Positions 15,839 to 24,163 of a stretch of 44,162 nt of DNA are shown here, in pieces; positions within the stretch are counted from its first letter, which is position 1, and every line of letters starts with the position of its first letter. The notes beneath the pieces were generated by a model. That model saw only the letters and a program-made list of their open reading frames with translations. It had not been told where the DNA came from and ran no database searches. The position numbers and the translations under genes are program-made. This stretch comes from Desulfovibrio sp. (GTDB taxonomy: Bacteria; Desulfobacterota; Desulfovibrionia; Desulfovibrionales; Desulfovibrionaceae), in NCBI GenBank assembly GCA_031280915.1, contig JAITGC010000038.1, forward strand, positions 1-44,162, in the 5' to 3' direction.

Positions 15839-16699
15839 TCACACCATAAAATACACGCCGTCGAAGACGTCGGCGGCATCGCCGGTCATATGGACGCAGC
15901 CGTCGCTTTCATCCCAGTTTATATGCAACGGGCCGCCTTTGAGTTCCACCTCGGTCTCCCGGCACGTGCGCCCGTTGAGCACGGCCGCCACCACAGCGGC
16001 GCAGGCCCCGGTGCCGCAGGCCAGGGTTTCTCCCGCGCCCCGCTCCCAGACGCGTATGCGTATCTTGGCCGACGAGACGATTTCCACAAATTCCGTGTTG
16101 ATACGCTGCGGGAAATAGGGGTGATGCTCAAAAAGCGGCCCTGTGCGCGCCAGGTCAAGGGCGTCCACGCTGTCCGCAAAGACCACGGCGTGGGGATTGC
16201 CCATGGAAACCGCCGTCACGGCATAGGCGCGGCCGTCCACTTCCAGGGGCAGGCCGATGACGCGGCCGTCCGCCGGGATGCCGGGCGCGGCCACGGGTAT
16301 CCTCCCGGCTCTCAGTTCCGGCTCGCCCATATCCACCGTGGCTCCCGTCACCTCACCGCCCTCTTTCCGCAAACGCACAATCTTTATGCCGGCCGCCGTT
16401 TCCACGCGGACGACATCCTTGGCCACAAGGCCCCGGTCGCGCGCGTATTTGCCCACGCAACGCACGGCATTGCCGCACATCTGCGCTTCCGACCCGTCCG
16501 CGTTGAACATGCGCATGCGCAGGTCGGCCGTGCCTGACGGCAAAATCAGCACAAGGCCGTCGGAGCCCACCCCGAAATGCCGGTCGCTGATTCTCGGCGC
16601 AAGGGTTTCCGGATTGTCCACCCGCTCCTCGAAACAATTGACGTAGACATAGTCGTTGCCGGCGCCCTGCATTTTGGAAAAACGCAGCCCGTTACGCAT
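15839..16699 (-). CDS. dapF: Diaminopimelate epimerase
   Basis: This 286-residue protein has the two catalytic cysteines of DapF: Cys75 in MCGNAVRC and Cys228 in [24 protein letters not shown] at the N-terminus is also diagnostic. The enzyme converts LL-diaminopimelate to the meso form used for lysine and peptidoglycan. GAGG precedes the ATG at 16699. It is the first gene of a two-gene dapF-dapL unit, so product and substrate of the pair connect directly. Confidence 0.94.
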   Translation of the reverse strand: MRNGLRFSKMQGAGNDYVYVNCFEERVDNPETLAPRISDRHFGVGSDGLVLILPSGTADLRMRMFNADGSEAQMCGNAVRCVGKYARDRGLVAKDVVRVETAAGIKIVRLRKEGGEVTGATVDMGEPELRAGRIPVAAPGIPADGRVIGLPLEVDGRAYAVTAVSMGNPHAVVFADSVDALDLARTGPLFEHHPYFPQRINTEFVEIVSSAKIRIRVWERGAGETLACGTGACAAVVAAVLNGRTCRETEVELKGGPLHINWDESDGCVHMTGDAADVFDGVYFMV

Positions 16700-17399
16700 A
16701 ACAACCTCATTTTACAGTTGTTTTATAAAAATTGCCCCCTGAAAATAAAGGGAACAGTAACCCAGTTTACTCTATCTTCAGCAAAACTCAACCCCCATAG
16801 CGCAGAACGCGCAGAATGTAAAGAACAGCCCCGGCGAGGGTCAGGGCCAGTACGGATACCCGCATTTTTACAGGTTCGCGGCATTTAATTGAAATGCTCC
16901 GTGCCGGACATGCACGGCATGGACGGCCGCCAACAAGGAGTAGGCAGACTTTTGCCTGCCGTAAACACGAGCGTGGCGTCACAAATGTAATATGCTCTGC
17001 ATTTGGATTGGGCAGGCCCTTTTGCGGCGTGGTGACAGGCACAACCCGGCAAAAACCCACATGCCGGTTGAACGCGGCGGCAGACACCGCCAGCACGGGA
17101 ATGGAAAAATTTTGCTTTCTCCGGTTTTTTTCGTTGACATCCCCCGTGACGGATGTAATGTCGATGCATCCCCAACCAATGCCCGGCAATGGGGTACCCC
17201 GCAAAGGCCATATGCGGCTGACCGGAGGGGAGCACCGCCGGGTACGTTGGGTAATCCCCATCCCAATCCGGGCGTGTTGCCTTTAACACTTGCGGCGGCG
17301 GCGCTTTCGCCCCGCCGCCGCAAGTGTCAACATTAATTTGCCCCGAAGCGGGCGTGCCTTTACAAAACCCGGCTTTGCGGGGTTTGTCGTCAATCTGAA
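16700..17399. other. 700-bp intergenic region without a convincing gene
   Basis: Between the dapF start and the glnA 3' end I find no frame with recognisable content or a good ribosome site. A possible 25-codon hydrophobic peptide on the minus strand (16788-16865, MRVSVLALTLAGAVLYILRV) lacks a Shine-Dalgarno sequence. TTGACA-16-TAATGT at 17134-17161 looks like a plus-strand promoter but leads into no gene. The right part carries a long GC hairpin and a copy of a 24-bp repeat. Most of it could be decayed coding sequence. Confidence 0.5.
17286..17327. terminator. 16-bp perfect GC-rich hairpin
   Basis: ACACTTGCGGCGGCGG (17286-17301) pairs perfectly with CCGCCGCCGCAAGTGT (17312-17327) around a 10-base loop. 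It lies about 95 bases beyond the glnA stop. The strength of the stem suggests a transcription barrier or RNA 3'-end stabiliser, but neither strand has a clear T-run after it. Confidence 0.45.
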
Positions 17400-17400
17400 G
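17377..17400. repeat. 24-bp repeat, left copy (inverted partner at 23455-23478)
   Basis: The 24 bases starting GCGGGGTTTGTCGTC and ending CTGAAG are an exact reverse complement of 23455-23478. The match ends sharply at both sides. The pair brackets glnA, glnB, amtB, the sigma-54 activator gene and tRNA-Pro. The left copy also forms part of an imperfect hairpin with ACAAAACCC at 17362-17370. Confidence 0.75.
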
Positions 17401-17420
17401 CAATTTCACCCTGAAATTGC
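17400..17420. repeat. Palindromic repeat copy c, abutting the glnA stop
   Basis: GCAATTTCA (17400-17408), loop CCC, TGAAATTGC (17412-17420) is a perfect 9-bp hairpin. It starts at the base next to the glnA stop codon (17421-17423), so any stem would form at the very 3' end of the message. Confidence 0.7.
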
Positions 17421-19619
17421 TCAATGCACCCAGAGCAGTTCCGCGTATTTGGGAATTGCCCACACATCGTCCTCCACCAGGCGTTCCAGAATGTCGGCAT
17501 GTTTGCGGCATTCCTCCATGACAGGCGAAATGGCATCGCGGCCAAGTTTTGCCTCCTCCAGCGCACCCCGGGCATCCGTGGACTTCTGGACGGCCTTTTC
17601 CAGTTTTTCCACGCCCTTCTGCAGGGCTGTGACGTGCGAGCGCAAAAGGGCGAAATACTCCTCCTCGCTTTTGGCCCCCTTGTCTCCCAAAACAGCGCGA
17701 GCCTTGATGACGGCATCCGCAGCCTGGGTCTGGGCGCGCAGGCATTGCGGCAAAATCTGCGTACGCAGCATGTCCGAGAGCACATGCCCCTCAATACGCA
17801 AAGTTTTGGCGTAGTTTTCCAGCAAAATCTCCTGGCGGGCCAGCATTTCGCGTTCGGAAAGAACGCCGTGGCGCATAAAGACGTTCATCACTTCGGGGTC
17901 GCTGTAACGCTCCAGGGCCGCGACGGTATTGTTCAGATTGGGCAGCTTGCGGCGGGCGGCCTCTTTTGCCCAGGACTCCGCGTAGCCGTTGCCGTTAAAG
18001 ACAACGGGCATATGCTCCTTGAAGAGCTTCGGCAACAGTTCCTGCAGGGCGGCATTGAGTTTTTTCCCGGCCGAAAGGCTGGCTTCGAGCATGGTGGCGA
18101 TGTCGTCCAGAGCGCAGGCCACGGCCGCATTGAGGGCGATGTTCACCGGCGCGATGGACTGCGAGGCCCCCACGGCCCGGAATTCGAATTTGTTGCCGGT
18201 AAAGGCGAAGGGGCTGGTGCGGTTGCGGTCGGAAAGATCCACCGGCAGAGGCGGCAGAGTGGAAACGCCCACCTCCATAAAGGCTGATTTGGTTTTTTTG
18301 GCGCTTTTGGCCCCGCCGTTGACCATGGTCTCCAACACTTCCGTGAGCTGTTCGCCCAGATAGACGGAAATAATGGCCGGCGGCGCTTCATTGGCGCCGA
18401 GGCGATGATCGTTGCCGGCCCCCACGGTGCCCAGGCGCAGGGCTATGCTGTGCCTGTGCACGGCCCGCAGCACAGCGGCCAGAAAAACCAGAAACTGCGC
18501 ATTGTCCTGCGGCGTGCTGCCCGGATTGAGCAGATTCGCCCCGTCGGAATCGCACAGGGACCAGTTATTGTGTTTGCCGCTGCCGTTGACGCCGGCAAAG
18601 GGTTTCTCGTGCATCAGACACACGAAGCCGTGCCGCCCGGCCAAGTGCTTCATCATGTTCATGGTCAGCATGTTGTGGTCACAGGCGATGTTGGCTTCCT
18701 CATAGACCGGCGCGATTTCAAACTGCCCCGGCGCCACTTCGTTGTGACGCGTTTTCGCGGGGATGCCCAGAGCCACCAGTTCGCGCTCCACATCCTGCAT
18801 GAAACTCATTACCCGGCCGGGAATGGCGCCAAAATAGTGATCTTCCATTTCCTGGCCCTTGGGTGAAGCGGCGCCAAGCAGGGTACGGCCGGTCAACATG
18901 ATGTCCGTACGCAAAAAAGCCAGATTCTTGTCCACCAGAAAATATTCCTGCTCCGGCCCGACCATGGGCCGCACATGAGTGGCCGTGGCATTGCCGAAAA
19001 TTTTCAGAATGCGCATGGATTGGCGGGACACCGCCGAAATGGAACGTATGAGCGGAATTTTACGGTCAAGGGCCTCGCCGGAATAGGAATAGAAATAGGT
19101 GGGGATATGCAGGGTCGCCCCATAGGGCGCGTCAATGATGAATACCGGAACAGAGGGATCCCAGGCGGTGTATCCCCTTGCCTCGAAGGTGGAGCGAATG
19201 CCGCCGGAAGGGAAGGAGGAGGCGTCCGGCTCACCGCTGATAAGCATTTTTCCGGAAAATTCGCTTATGACCTCGCCCTCGGAGGAAGGGGAAAGAAAGG
19301 CGTCGTGTTTTTCCGCCGTAAGGCCGGTCATGGGATGAAACCAGTGGGTGTAGTGCGTGGCCCCCCGCTCGATGGCCCAATCCTTCATGGCGTTGGCCAC
19401 CACATCCGCTATTTCGGGATTCAGACGCTCGCCGTTCCGTATGGTATTGGCGAGCTCCTTGTAAACATCCTTGGGCAGACGCTTGCGCATCAGGGCAAGA
19501 CCAAAGACATTGCGACCGAAAGCCTCCCCCGCTTCCATGCTTTTTCGGGCGCATTCGCAGGGCGTCACCGGCGCGCTTGCAATGGCTCTGAACAGGGCCT
19601 TTTTCCTGGATGAACTCAT
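17421..19619 (-). CDS. glnA: Glutamine synthetase type III
   Basis: At 732 residues this is the long GS III (GlnN) class rather than the 450-residue GS I. FGRNVFGLALMRKRLPKDVY near the N-terminus and THYTHWFHPMTGLTAEKHDA are GS III signatures. GPEQEYFLVD, NEVAPGQFEIAPVYEEAN and the ATP/glutamate region VNGSGKHNNWSLCD are also present. It makes glutamine from glutamate, ammonia and ATP. AAGGAG precedes the ATG at 19619. It is the third gene after amtB and glnB on the same strand and is probably driven by the sigma-54 promoter before amtB. GS III lacks the adenylylation loop of GS I, so control is expected by expression or PII rather than GlnE (established for the class; inference here). Confidence 0.93.
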   Translation of the reverse strand: MSSSRKKALFRAIASAPVTPCECARKSMEAGEAFGRNVFGLALMRKRLPKDVYKELANTIRNGERLNPEIADVVANAMKDWAIERGATHYTHWFHPMTGLTAEKHDAFLSPSSEGEVISEFSGKMLISGEPDASSFPSGGIRSTFEARGYTAWDPSVPVFIIDAPYGATLHIPTYFYSYSGEALDRKIPLIRSISAVSRQSMRILKIFGNATATHVRPMVGPEQEYFLVDKNLAFLRTDIMLTGRTLLGAASPKGQEMEDHYFGAIPGRVMSFMQDVERELVALGIPAKTRHNEVAPGQFEIAPVYEEANIACDHNMLTMNMMKHLAGRHGFVCLMHEKPFAGVNGSGKHNNWSLCDSDGANLLNPGSTPQDNAQFLVFLAAVLRAVHRHSIALRLGTVGAGNDHRLGANEAPPAIISVYLGEQLTEVLETMVNGGAKSAKKTKSAFMEVGVSTLPPLPVDLSDRNRTSPFAFTGNKFEFRAVGASQSIAPVNIALNAAVACALDDIATMLEASLSAGKKLNAALQELLPKLFKEHMPVVFNGNGYAESWAKEAARRKLPNLNNTVAALERYSDPEVMNVFMRHGVLSEREMLARQEILLENYAKTLRIEGHVLSDMLRTQILPQCLRAQTQAADAVIKARAVLGDKGAKSEEEYFALLRSHVTALQKGVEKLEKAVQKSTDARGALEEAKLGRDAISPVMEECRKHADILERLVEDDVWAIPKYAELLWVH

Positions 19620-19658
19620 ACTTTCTCCTTGTTGGATAGACTATTGTCGAAAAACGGA

Positions 19659-19997
19659 CTACAGCGCCATGTCGCCGCGCTCTCCCGTGCGTATGCGCAC
19701 GGCGTCCGCCACATCGCTGACGAAAATCTTGCCGTCGCCCACCTGCCCCGTACGTACCGTAGACACAACCGCGTCCACGACCTTTTCAAAGGCTTCGTCA
19801 TGCACCACCACTTCCACCTTGATTTTCGGCAGGCAGTCCACCTGCATGATGGTGCCGCGGTACACTTCCTTGTGGCCGCGCTGACGGCCAAAACCCCTGA
19901 TTTCACTGTAATTCAGCCCGTGTACGCCAAGTTCCGTCAACACGGCCTTGATCTTTTCAAAAACGCCGGGCTTGATGATGATTTCCAGCTTCTTCAT
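19659..19997 (-). CDS. glnB: PII nitrogen regulatory protein lacking Tyr51
   Basis: A 112-residue PII protein. MKKLEIIIKP at the N-terminus, the T-loop entry GFGRQRGHKEVYRG, and the B/C-loop TVRTGQVGDGKIFVSDVADA are the family signatures for ATP/ADP and 2-oxoglutarate binding. At the T-loop tip the usual RGAEY is RGTIM, so residue 51, the uridylylated Tyr of E. coli GlnB, is Met; Tyr46 is kept. Signalling should therefore depend on ligand binding, not GlnD modification (inference). It sits between amtB and glnA, 39 bases from glnA, the usual place for a PII that gates AmtB. Confidence 0.92.
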   Translation of the reverse strand: MKKLEIIIKPGVFEKIKAVLTELGVHGLNYSEIRGFGRQRGHKEVYRGTIMQVDCLPKIKVEVVVHDEAFEKVVDAVVSTVRTGQVGDGKIFVSDVADAVRIRTGERGDMAL

Positions 19998-20068
19998 TGC
20001 AATCTCTCCTCATCGGGTTATTCCCGTTCGGCCCACCGGCGCGACGCCGGAAAAGCCGCGACGCGGCG

Positions 20069-21274
20069 TTACAGCGCATACCCGCGCTCATTGTGCTCGC
20101 TCAGGTCAAGGCCCGTGAATTCCGCCTCGGGGGCCACGCGCAGCCCCACGGCCGCGTCCACGATATACAGCAGAATACGACTGGCCACAAAGACAAAGAC
20201 CCACGTGCCCACCACAGAAACAAACTGCACCCAGAGCTGATGCGGATTGCCGAAAAACAGGCCGTTCACCTCGTTGACCGAGGCGCTGGCGAAAAGCCCT
20301 GTGGCCAGCGCGCCCCAAGTGCCGCCCAGGCCGTGAATGCCCACGACATCCAGCGCATCGTCATAGCCGAGCTTGCCCTTGAGCAGCACTCCGCCGTAGC
20401 AGACAATGCCGCCGACAAAACCCGTCAGCATGGCCGGCAAAATTCCCACAAAGCCGGCGGCCGGCGTAATGGCCACAAGACCGGCCAGGGCGCCGGAAAT
20501 AGCGCCCAGGGTCGTGGGCTTGCCGGTACGCTTCCATTCCACCAGCATCCAGCCGAGAATGCCGCATGCCGAAGCCACATGGGTGGTCGCCAGGGCATGC
20601 CCGGCCAATGTACCCGCCACAAGAGCGCTGCCCGCGTTGAAGCCGAACCAGCCAAACCACAACAGCCCGCCGCCGAGCAGCGTCAGAGGCAGATTATTGG
20701 GCACAACGCCCGACTCAAGGGAAACCCTGGGGCCGAGAGCCTTGGCGCAGGCAAGGGCCGCCGCGGCCGAAGCCATGTGCACCACGGCCCCGCCGGCAAA
20801 ATCCACCGCCCCCATTTGGGCCATCCAGCCGCCGCCCCATACCCAGTGAGCCATGGGCGCGTAAACAAAAATGAGCCACAGTCCGGAAAAAAGCAGCATG
20901 GCCGAAAAACGCATACGCTCGGCGTATGCGCCGGAAATAAGCGCCACCGTCAGCACGGCGAACATGCACTGAAAAGCCATGAACACGGTATGCGGCAACT
21001 GCGCCGCGGCAGGGGCGGCTTCGCCCTCTACGCCACGCATGAAAACATAGGCCAGATTGCCGACAATCCCGCCCACGTCCTCGCCGAAAGCCAGCGTATA
21101 CCCCACCAGAACCCAAAGCACGGTAATGAGGCCCAGGGATGCGTAACTGTGCATATGGGTGGAAAGCACGTTGCGCGAGCGGACAAGCCCGCCGTAAAAC
21201 AGGGCCAGCGCCGGCGTCATCACCATGACCATGGCGGCGCAGATGATAACAAAAGCGGTATCGGATGCGTTCAT
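20069..21274 (-). CDS. amtB: Ammonium transporter
   Basis: A 401-residue Amt/Rh channel with about 11 membrane segments. ALALFYGGLVRSRNVL, DFAGGAVVHMASAAAALACA with the first pore His, GFNAGSAL, and VVGIHGLGGTWGALATG with the second pore His are the classic motifs. It conducts ammonium or ammonia inward and is normally blocked by PII when nitrogen is plentiful. The start at 21274 (MNASDTAF) follows GGGAGA at good spacing, so the frame running to 21301 is not used. A near-consensus sigma-54 promoter lies 55-71 bases upstream. It begins the amtB-glnB-glnA unit. Confidence 0.93.
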   Translation of the reverse strand: MNASDTAFVIICAAMVMVMTPALALFYGGLVRSRNVLSTHMHSYASLGLITVLWVLVGYTLAFGEDVGGIVGNLAYVFMRGVEGEAAPAAAQLPHTVFMAFQCMFAVLTVALISGAYAERMRFSAMLLFSGLWLIFVYAPMAHWVWGGGWMAQMGAVDFAGGAVVHMASAAAALACAKALGPRVSLESGVVPNNLPLTLLGGGLLWFGWFGFNAGSALVAGTLAGHALATTHVASACGILGWMLVEWKRTGKPTTLGAISGALAGLVAITPAAGFVGILPAMLTGFVGGIVCYGGVLLKGKLGYDDALDVVGIHGLGGTWGALATGLFASASVNEVNGLFFGNPHQLWVQFVSVVGTWVFVFVASRILLYIVDAAVGLRVAPEAEFTGLDLSEHNERGYAL

Positions 21275-21328
21275 GCGACTCTCCCTTGTGCCGCGCTCCA
21301 AGGCGCGACGAAATTTTCCGGGAGAAAA

Positions 21329-21345
21329 AGCACGAACCGTGCCAA
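21329..21345 (-). promoter_or_regulatory. Sigma-54 promoter upstream of amtB
   Basis: Read on the minus strand, TTGGCACGGTTCGTGCT fits the -24/-12 consensus YTGGCACGRNNNTTGCW at every defined position but one (GTGC for TTGC). The expected start point is near 21318, giving a leader of about 44 bases before the amtB ATG. The sigma-54 activator gene is the adjacent upstream gene. Confidence 0.75.
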
Positions 21346-21559
21346 AAAGAATGTTTTATCTATCTTATTCAATTCTATTGATATTTTTCCAAAAGACTCT
21401 GACAGGCCACTCTTTCCGACATGGGAGCAGGCCAATTTTCAACATTTTTGTGAAAAATACCCTGAAAAATACACGCGGGATTGCGCCTCATTAAAAAAAC
21501 AGACAAAAAACAGGATATTGCCGCAAAAACAAAAATTACATTCCTGTTCCGAGCCGTGT

Positions 21560-23125
21560 TCAGACCGCGCTTTTGCCGGCACGGCGGAAATCCTTGTAAT
21601 TGAGACCATATTTCTTCAGACGCAGGCCCATGACCCGCTCGGTCAGGCCCAGGCGCGAGGCCGCCTTGCCGATATTGCCCCGCGCGCACTCCAGAGCCTC
21701 GACAACAGAGGCCAGCTCCTGGGCGTCCATACGCTCTTGCAGGCCGCCGTTCACCATATCCTGACCGTCCGCTCCGGCGCGGGCGACGACGTTGTGCAGG
21801 GCCGGCGGCAGATGCTGGGGGGAAAGCATGTCATCCTGCCCCAGCAGGAGTACCGCCCGCTCCATCACGTTTTCCAGTTCTCGAATATTGCCGGGCCAGG
21901 CATATCCCTGAAGCAGGACGCTGGCCTTTTCCGAGAGCTGCACCGGCCGCCGCCCGTTGGCTTCGGCGAATTTCCGCAGAAAATGCACGGCCAGGGGCAA
22001 AATGTCGTCGGCCCGCTCCCGCAGCGGCGGCAGATTGATGGGGAAAACATTCAGCCTGTAATAAAGATCGCGCCGGAAAAGGCCGTCTTCCACCATTTTT
22101 TCGAGATTACGGTTGGTGGCGGTGATGAAACGCACATTCACATGAATCGTCTCCATCCCGCCAAGGCGTTCGAAGGAGCGCTCCTGGAGCACACGCAGCA
22201 GTTTCGCCTGGGTGAGCGGGGGCAGTTCCCCCACTTCGTCAAGAAAGAGCGTGCCGCCGTCGGCCAGTTCAAAACGGCCCTTGCGCATGGCGTTGGCTCC
22301 GGTGAAGGCGCCCCGCTCATGTCCGAAAATTTCGCTCTCCACGAGAGTTTCCGGCAATGTCGCGCAGTTGAGGGAAATAAAAGGCTTTCCGACCCGCGCA
22401 GAGGCCGTGTGGATGGCCCTGGCCGCAAGCTCCTTGCCCGTGCCCGACTCCCCGTTCAAAAGCACCGTGGTAGTTGAAGACGCCACCTGGGAAATCTGGG
22501 CATAGACAATTTCCATCCTGTCCGAATTGCCCACAAAACCCCTGGGCCGGACAGGCTCATCCTTTTCGTCCATGACAAGCCGCATTTGCAGGGCCGCGTC
22601 GCGCAGCAGGGCGGCCACAATGGCCAAAAGACGCATTTCCTCTTCCAGGGTGGCGGCGTCGGCCAGCAGATGATCGACGGAAAGCGCCCCCACAACGCGG
22701 CCGTTAAGGCAGATGGGCACGCAGATAAAGGAAATGTGCTCGCTTCTCAAATTGCGGGAACGCGTTTTGTTCAGGAAAAGCGGCTCATCCGACACATTGG
22801 CGACATACATGGGCCGCCCCGTCATGATCACCCGCCCGACAATACCCTCTCCGGCCCTGTAGCGACCGCGCCGGCACTCCGCCCGCGTGAGGCCCCAGGC
22901 GGACTCGATCCTTATTTCGCCCGTCTGCGGCGAAATAAGGGTAATGCTGCCGCGCATCATGCGAAGATGCTTGGCCATCAGGGCAAGGGCCTTTTCCAGA
23001 GCCTCCTCCACCGCGCCGGCGGAATTCATGACCTGCGTCAGATCATACAGAAGACGCAGCTGGCGTTCCGCAAGGGCGGTCTCTGACGGCCCTTTCGCGC
23101 TGGAAATGATCCCGGAATTGAACAT
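21560..23125 (-). CDS. NifA-family sigma-54-dependent transcriptional activator
   Basis: A 521-residue enhancer-binding protein with three parts. An N-terminal GAF domain (about 35-180) is of the NifA type. The AAA+ domain has Walker A GESGTGKE, the sigma-54 contact loop GAFTGA, and Walker B GGTLFLDEVGEL. A C-terminal Fis-type helix-turn-helix ends in RLGLTERVMGLRLKKYGL. The start at 23125 (MFNSGIISS) is preferred over the open frame to 23275, whose extension looks unrelated to the family. Its position directly upstream of a sigma-54 promoter for amtB-glnB-glnA argues that it controls nitrogen assimilation. No nif genes are in the window, so the symbol nifA is not assigned. The signal sensed by the GAF domain is unknown. 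Confidence 0.88.
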   Translation of the reverse strand: MFNSGIISSAKGPSETALAERQLRLLYDLTQVMNSAGAVEEALEKALALMAKHLRMMRGSITLISPQTGEIRIESAWGLTRAECRRGRYRAGEGIVGRVIMTGRPMYVANVSDEPLFLNKTRSRNLRSEHISFICVPICLNGRVVGALSVDHLLADAATLEEEMRLLAIVAALLRDAALQMRLVMDEKDEPVRPRGFVGNSDRMEIVYAQISQVASSTTTVLLNGESGTGKELAARAIHTASARVGKPFISLNCATLPETLVESEIFGHERGAFTGANAMRKGRFELADGGTLFLDEVGELPPLTQAKLLRVLQERSFERLGGMETIHVNVRFITATNRNLEKMVEDGLFRRDLYYRLNVFPINLPPLRERADDILPLAVHFLRKFAEANGRRPVQLSEKASVLLQGYAWPGNIRELENVMERAVLLLGQDDMLSPQHLPPALHNVVARAGADGQDMVNGGLQERMDAQELASVVEALECARGNIGKAASRLGLTERVMGLRLKKYGLNYKDFRRAGKSAV

Positions 23126-23292
23126 GTCTTTCGTTTTAACAAAACCGGGGAGCGACCTCAAGGCCTGGAGCACAGTAATTTTAAGACGTGCTGCGGCAAC
23201 CGCTCTCACCCGCTCTGGCGGGAGAAAGGGGATTTCGTCCCTGTCCCGCGGGCGACCGCACCAAGCGGCCCGCAAAAAGAAAAAATTCGCGC

Positions 23293-23321
23293 TTGATTTT
23301 TGCCGGGAATGACGGCATTAC
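23293..23321 (+). promoter_or_regulatory. Probable sigma-70 promoter of tRNA-Pro
   Basis: TTGATT (23293-23298) and CATTAC (23316-23321) are spaced by 17 bases and lie about 20 bases before the tRNA 5' end. The hexamers are imperfect, but position and spacing fit. Confidence 0.35.
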
Positions 23322-23340
23322 TTCCGACGAAGGCGCGTGG

Positions 23341-23417
23341 CGGAACGTGGCGCAGCTTGGCAGCGCATCTGCTTTGGGAGCAGAGGGCCGCCCGTTCGAA
23401 TCGGGCCGTTCCGACCA
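23341..23417 (+). tRNA. tRNA-Pro (anticodon TGG), CCA encoded
   Basis: A full cloverleaf can be drawn. The acceptor stem pairs CGGAACG (23341-23347) with CGTTCCG (23407-23413). The D stem is GCGC/GCGC. The anticodon stem TCTGC/GCAGA has loop TTTGGGA, giving anticodon TGG. A 5-base variable loop follows, and the T arm is GCCCG-TTCGAAT-CGGGC. The discriminator A and the CCA end at 23415-23417 are encoded. It is the only plus-strand gene between 6.5 and 39.9 kb and has its own downstream hairpin. Confidence 0.95.
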
Positions 23418-23427
23418 AATGTACTCA

Positions 23428-23457
23428 AAGGGCTGCCGGCAAAGGCCGGCAGCCCTT
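23428..23457 (+). terminator. Hairpin terminator after tRNA-Pro
   Basis: AAGGGCTGCCGGC (23428-23440) pairs perfectly with GCCGGCAGCCCTT (23445-23457) around AAAG, a 13-bp stem starting 11 bases after the tRNA. The T-run after it is short, so it may act as a bidirectional terminator for the convergent transglutaminase-like gene as well. Confidence 0.65.
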
Positions 23458-23478
23458 CAGATTGACGACAAACCCCGC
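23455..23478. repeat. 24-bp repeat, right copy (inverted partner at 17377-17400)
   Basis: An exact reverse complement of the 24 bases at 17377-17400. It begins inside the right arm of the tRNA terminator and ends 14 bases before the 3' end of the transglutaminase-like gene. Confidence 0.75.
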
Positions 23479-23491
23479 TGTCTTCCGGCGG

Positions 23492-24163
23492 TCAGCGGTA
23501 ATACCAGACGCCCTCCTCATTGAAGGCCGCTACCGGCTTGTAAAGCTTCGCCATGGCGTCGCTCACGGGCAGCAAAAGATCGGCCGGCCGGAAACTGAAA
23601 TCCTGAATATACATCTTGTCCTTGATGCGCACGGCCAGCAGAACATCTCTGGTTTCAGCCTCCCCGGGCAAATCGACAACCAGCAGCCTGATGTCATCGG
23701 CCTTGAAACCCAGAGAGCGCAGGGCGAAATACTTGATAAAGGCGAAGTCCTCACTGTCTCCGGCGCCCTTTTCAATCATTTCCGCCGGAGCGGCCCAATG
23801 GTCCGGGCGCTTGTAAAGCTCCATGTCCGAAGCGCTGTGGAATTGCGTATTCATAAAGCCGCAGACCGCGCGCGCCTTGAACATCTCGTCCTTTCCCCGA
23901 AAGGTGACAAGCATGTTTTCCCAGAGACGCCTGTATTTGGGAGGCAAATCCGCCTGACCGCCGGAAGTGAAGACGGGGCGCTCCTGTTCCTGCCGCAGTA
24001 TGCGCTCCCAGCGGGGGGCAAAGTTGCGCCACAGCCTTGTCTGAATTTTGTCGCCTTCGGCGCTTATGCTGGCGCCCATCAGCCTTTCCCATGCCAAGGA
24101 CGAACTGGGAAAAACACCGGACACAAAAAAAAGGAGTAAAAAAGCTGCTATCCTGCCACACAT
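23492..24163 (-). CDS. Transglutaminase-like (BTLCP/LapG-type) exported protein, catalytic residues lost
   Basis: A 223-residue protein with a signal peptide (hydrophobic residues 6-19, likely cleavage after SSSLA near 24). The mature part aligns with bacterial transglutaminase-like cysteine proteinases (DUF920/LapG). W124 with APAEMIEKGAGDSEDFA corresponds to the family motif usually reading GGDCEDYA, followed by KYFALRSLGF. The catalytic Cys position is Ser137 (codon AGT at 23755-23753). The usual His before the hydrophobic strand is Asp173 (TRDVLLAV). Asp188 in YIQDFSF is kept. Two of three triad residues are thus changed, so it is probably not a cysteine protease and may bind a periplasmic partner instead (inference). 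It follows cheZ by 75 bases. Confidence 0.75.
   Translation of the reverse strand: MCGRIAAFLLLFFVSGVFPSSSLAWERLMGASISAEGDKIQTRLWRNFAPRWERILRQEQERPVFTSGGQADLPPKYRRLWENMLVTFRGKDEMFKARAVCGFMNTQFHSASDMELYKRPDHWAAPAEMIEKGAGDSEDFAFIKYFALRSLGFKADDIRLLVVDLPGEAETRDVLLAVRIKDKMYIQDFSFRPADLLLPVSDAMAKLYKPVAAFNEEGVWYYR

Noticed and set aside
16788-16865. 25-residue hydrophobic peptide on the minus strand
   Set aside because: A membrane helix could be drawn, but there is no ribosome site and no neighbour to support it.
17134-17161. TTGACA-16-TAATGT promoter-like sequence
   Set aside because: No gene lies downstream on that strand before the glnA 3' end.
21361-21559. Search for NifA-type TGT-N10-ACA enhancer sites upstream of amtB
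   Set aside because: No pair with the correct spacing was found; the activator's binding site remains unidentified.
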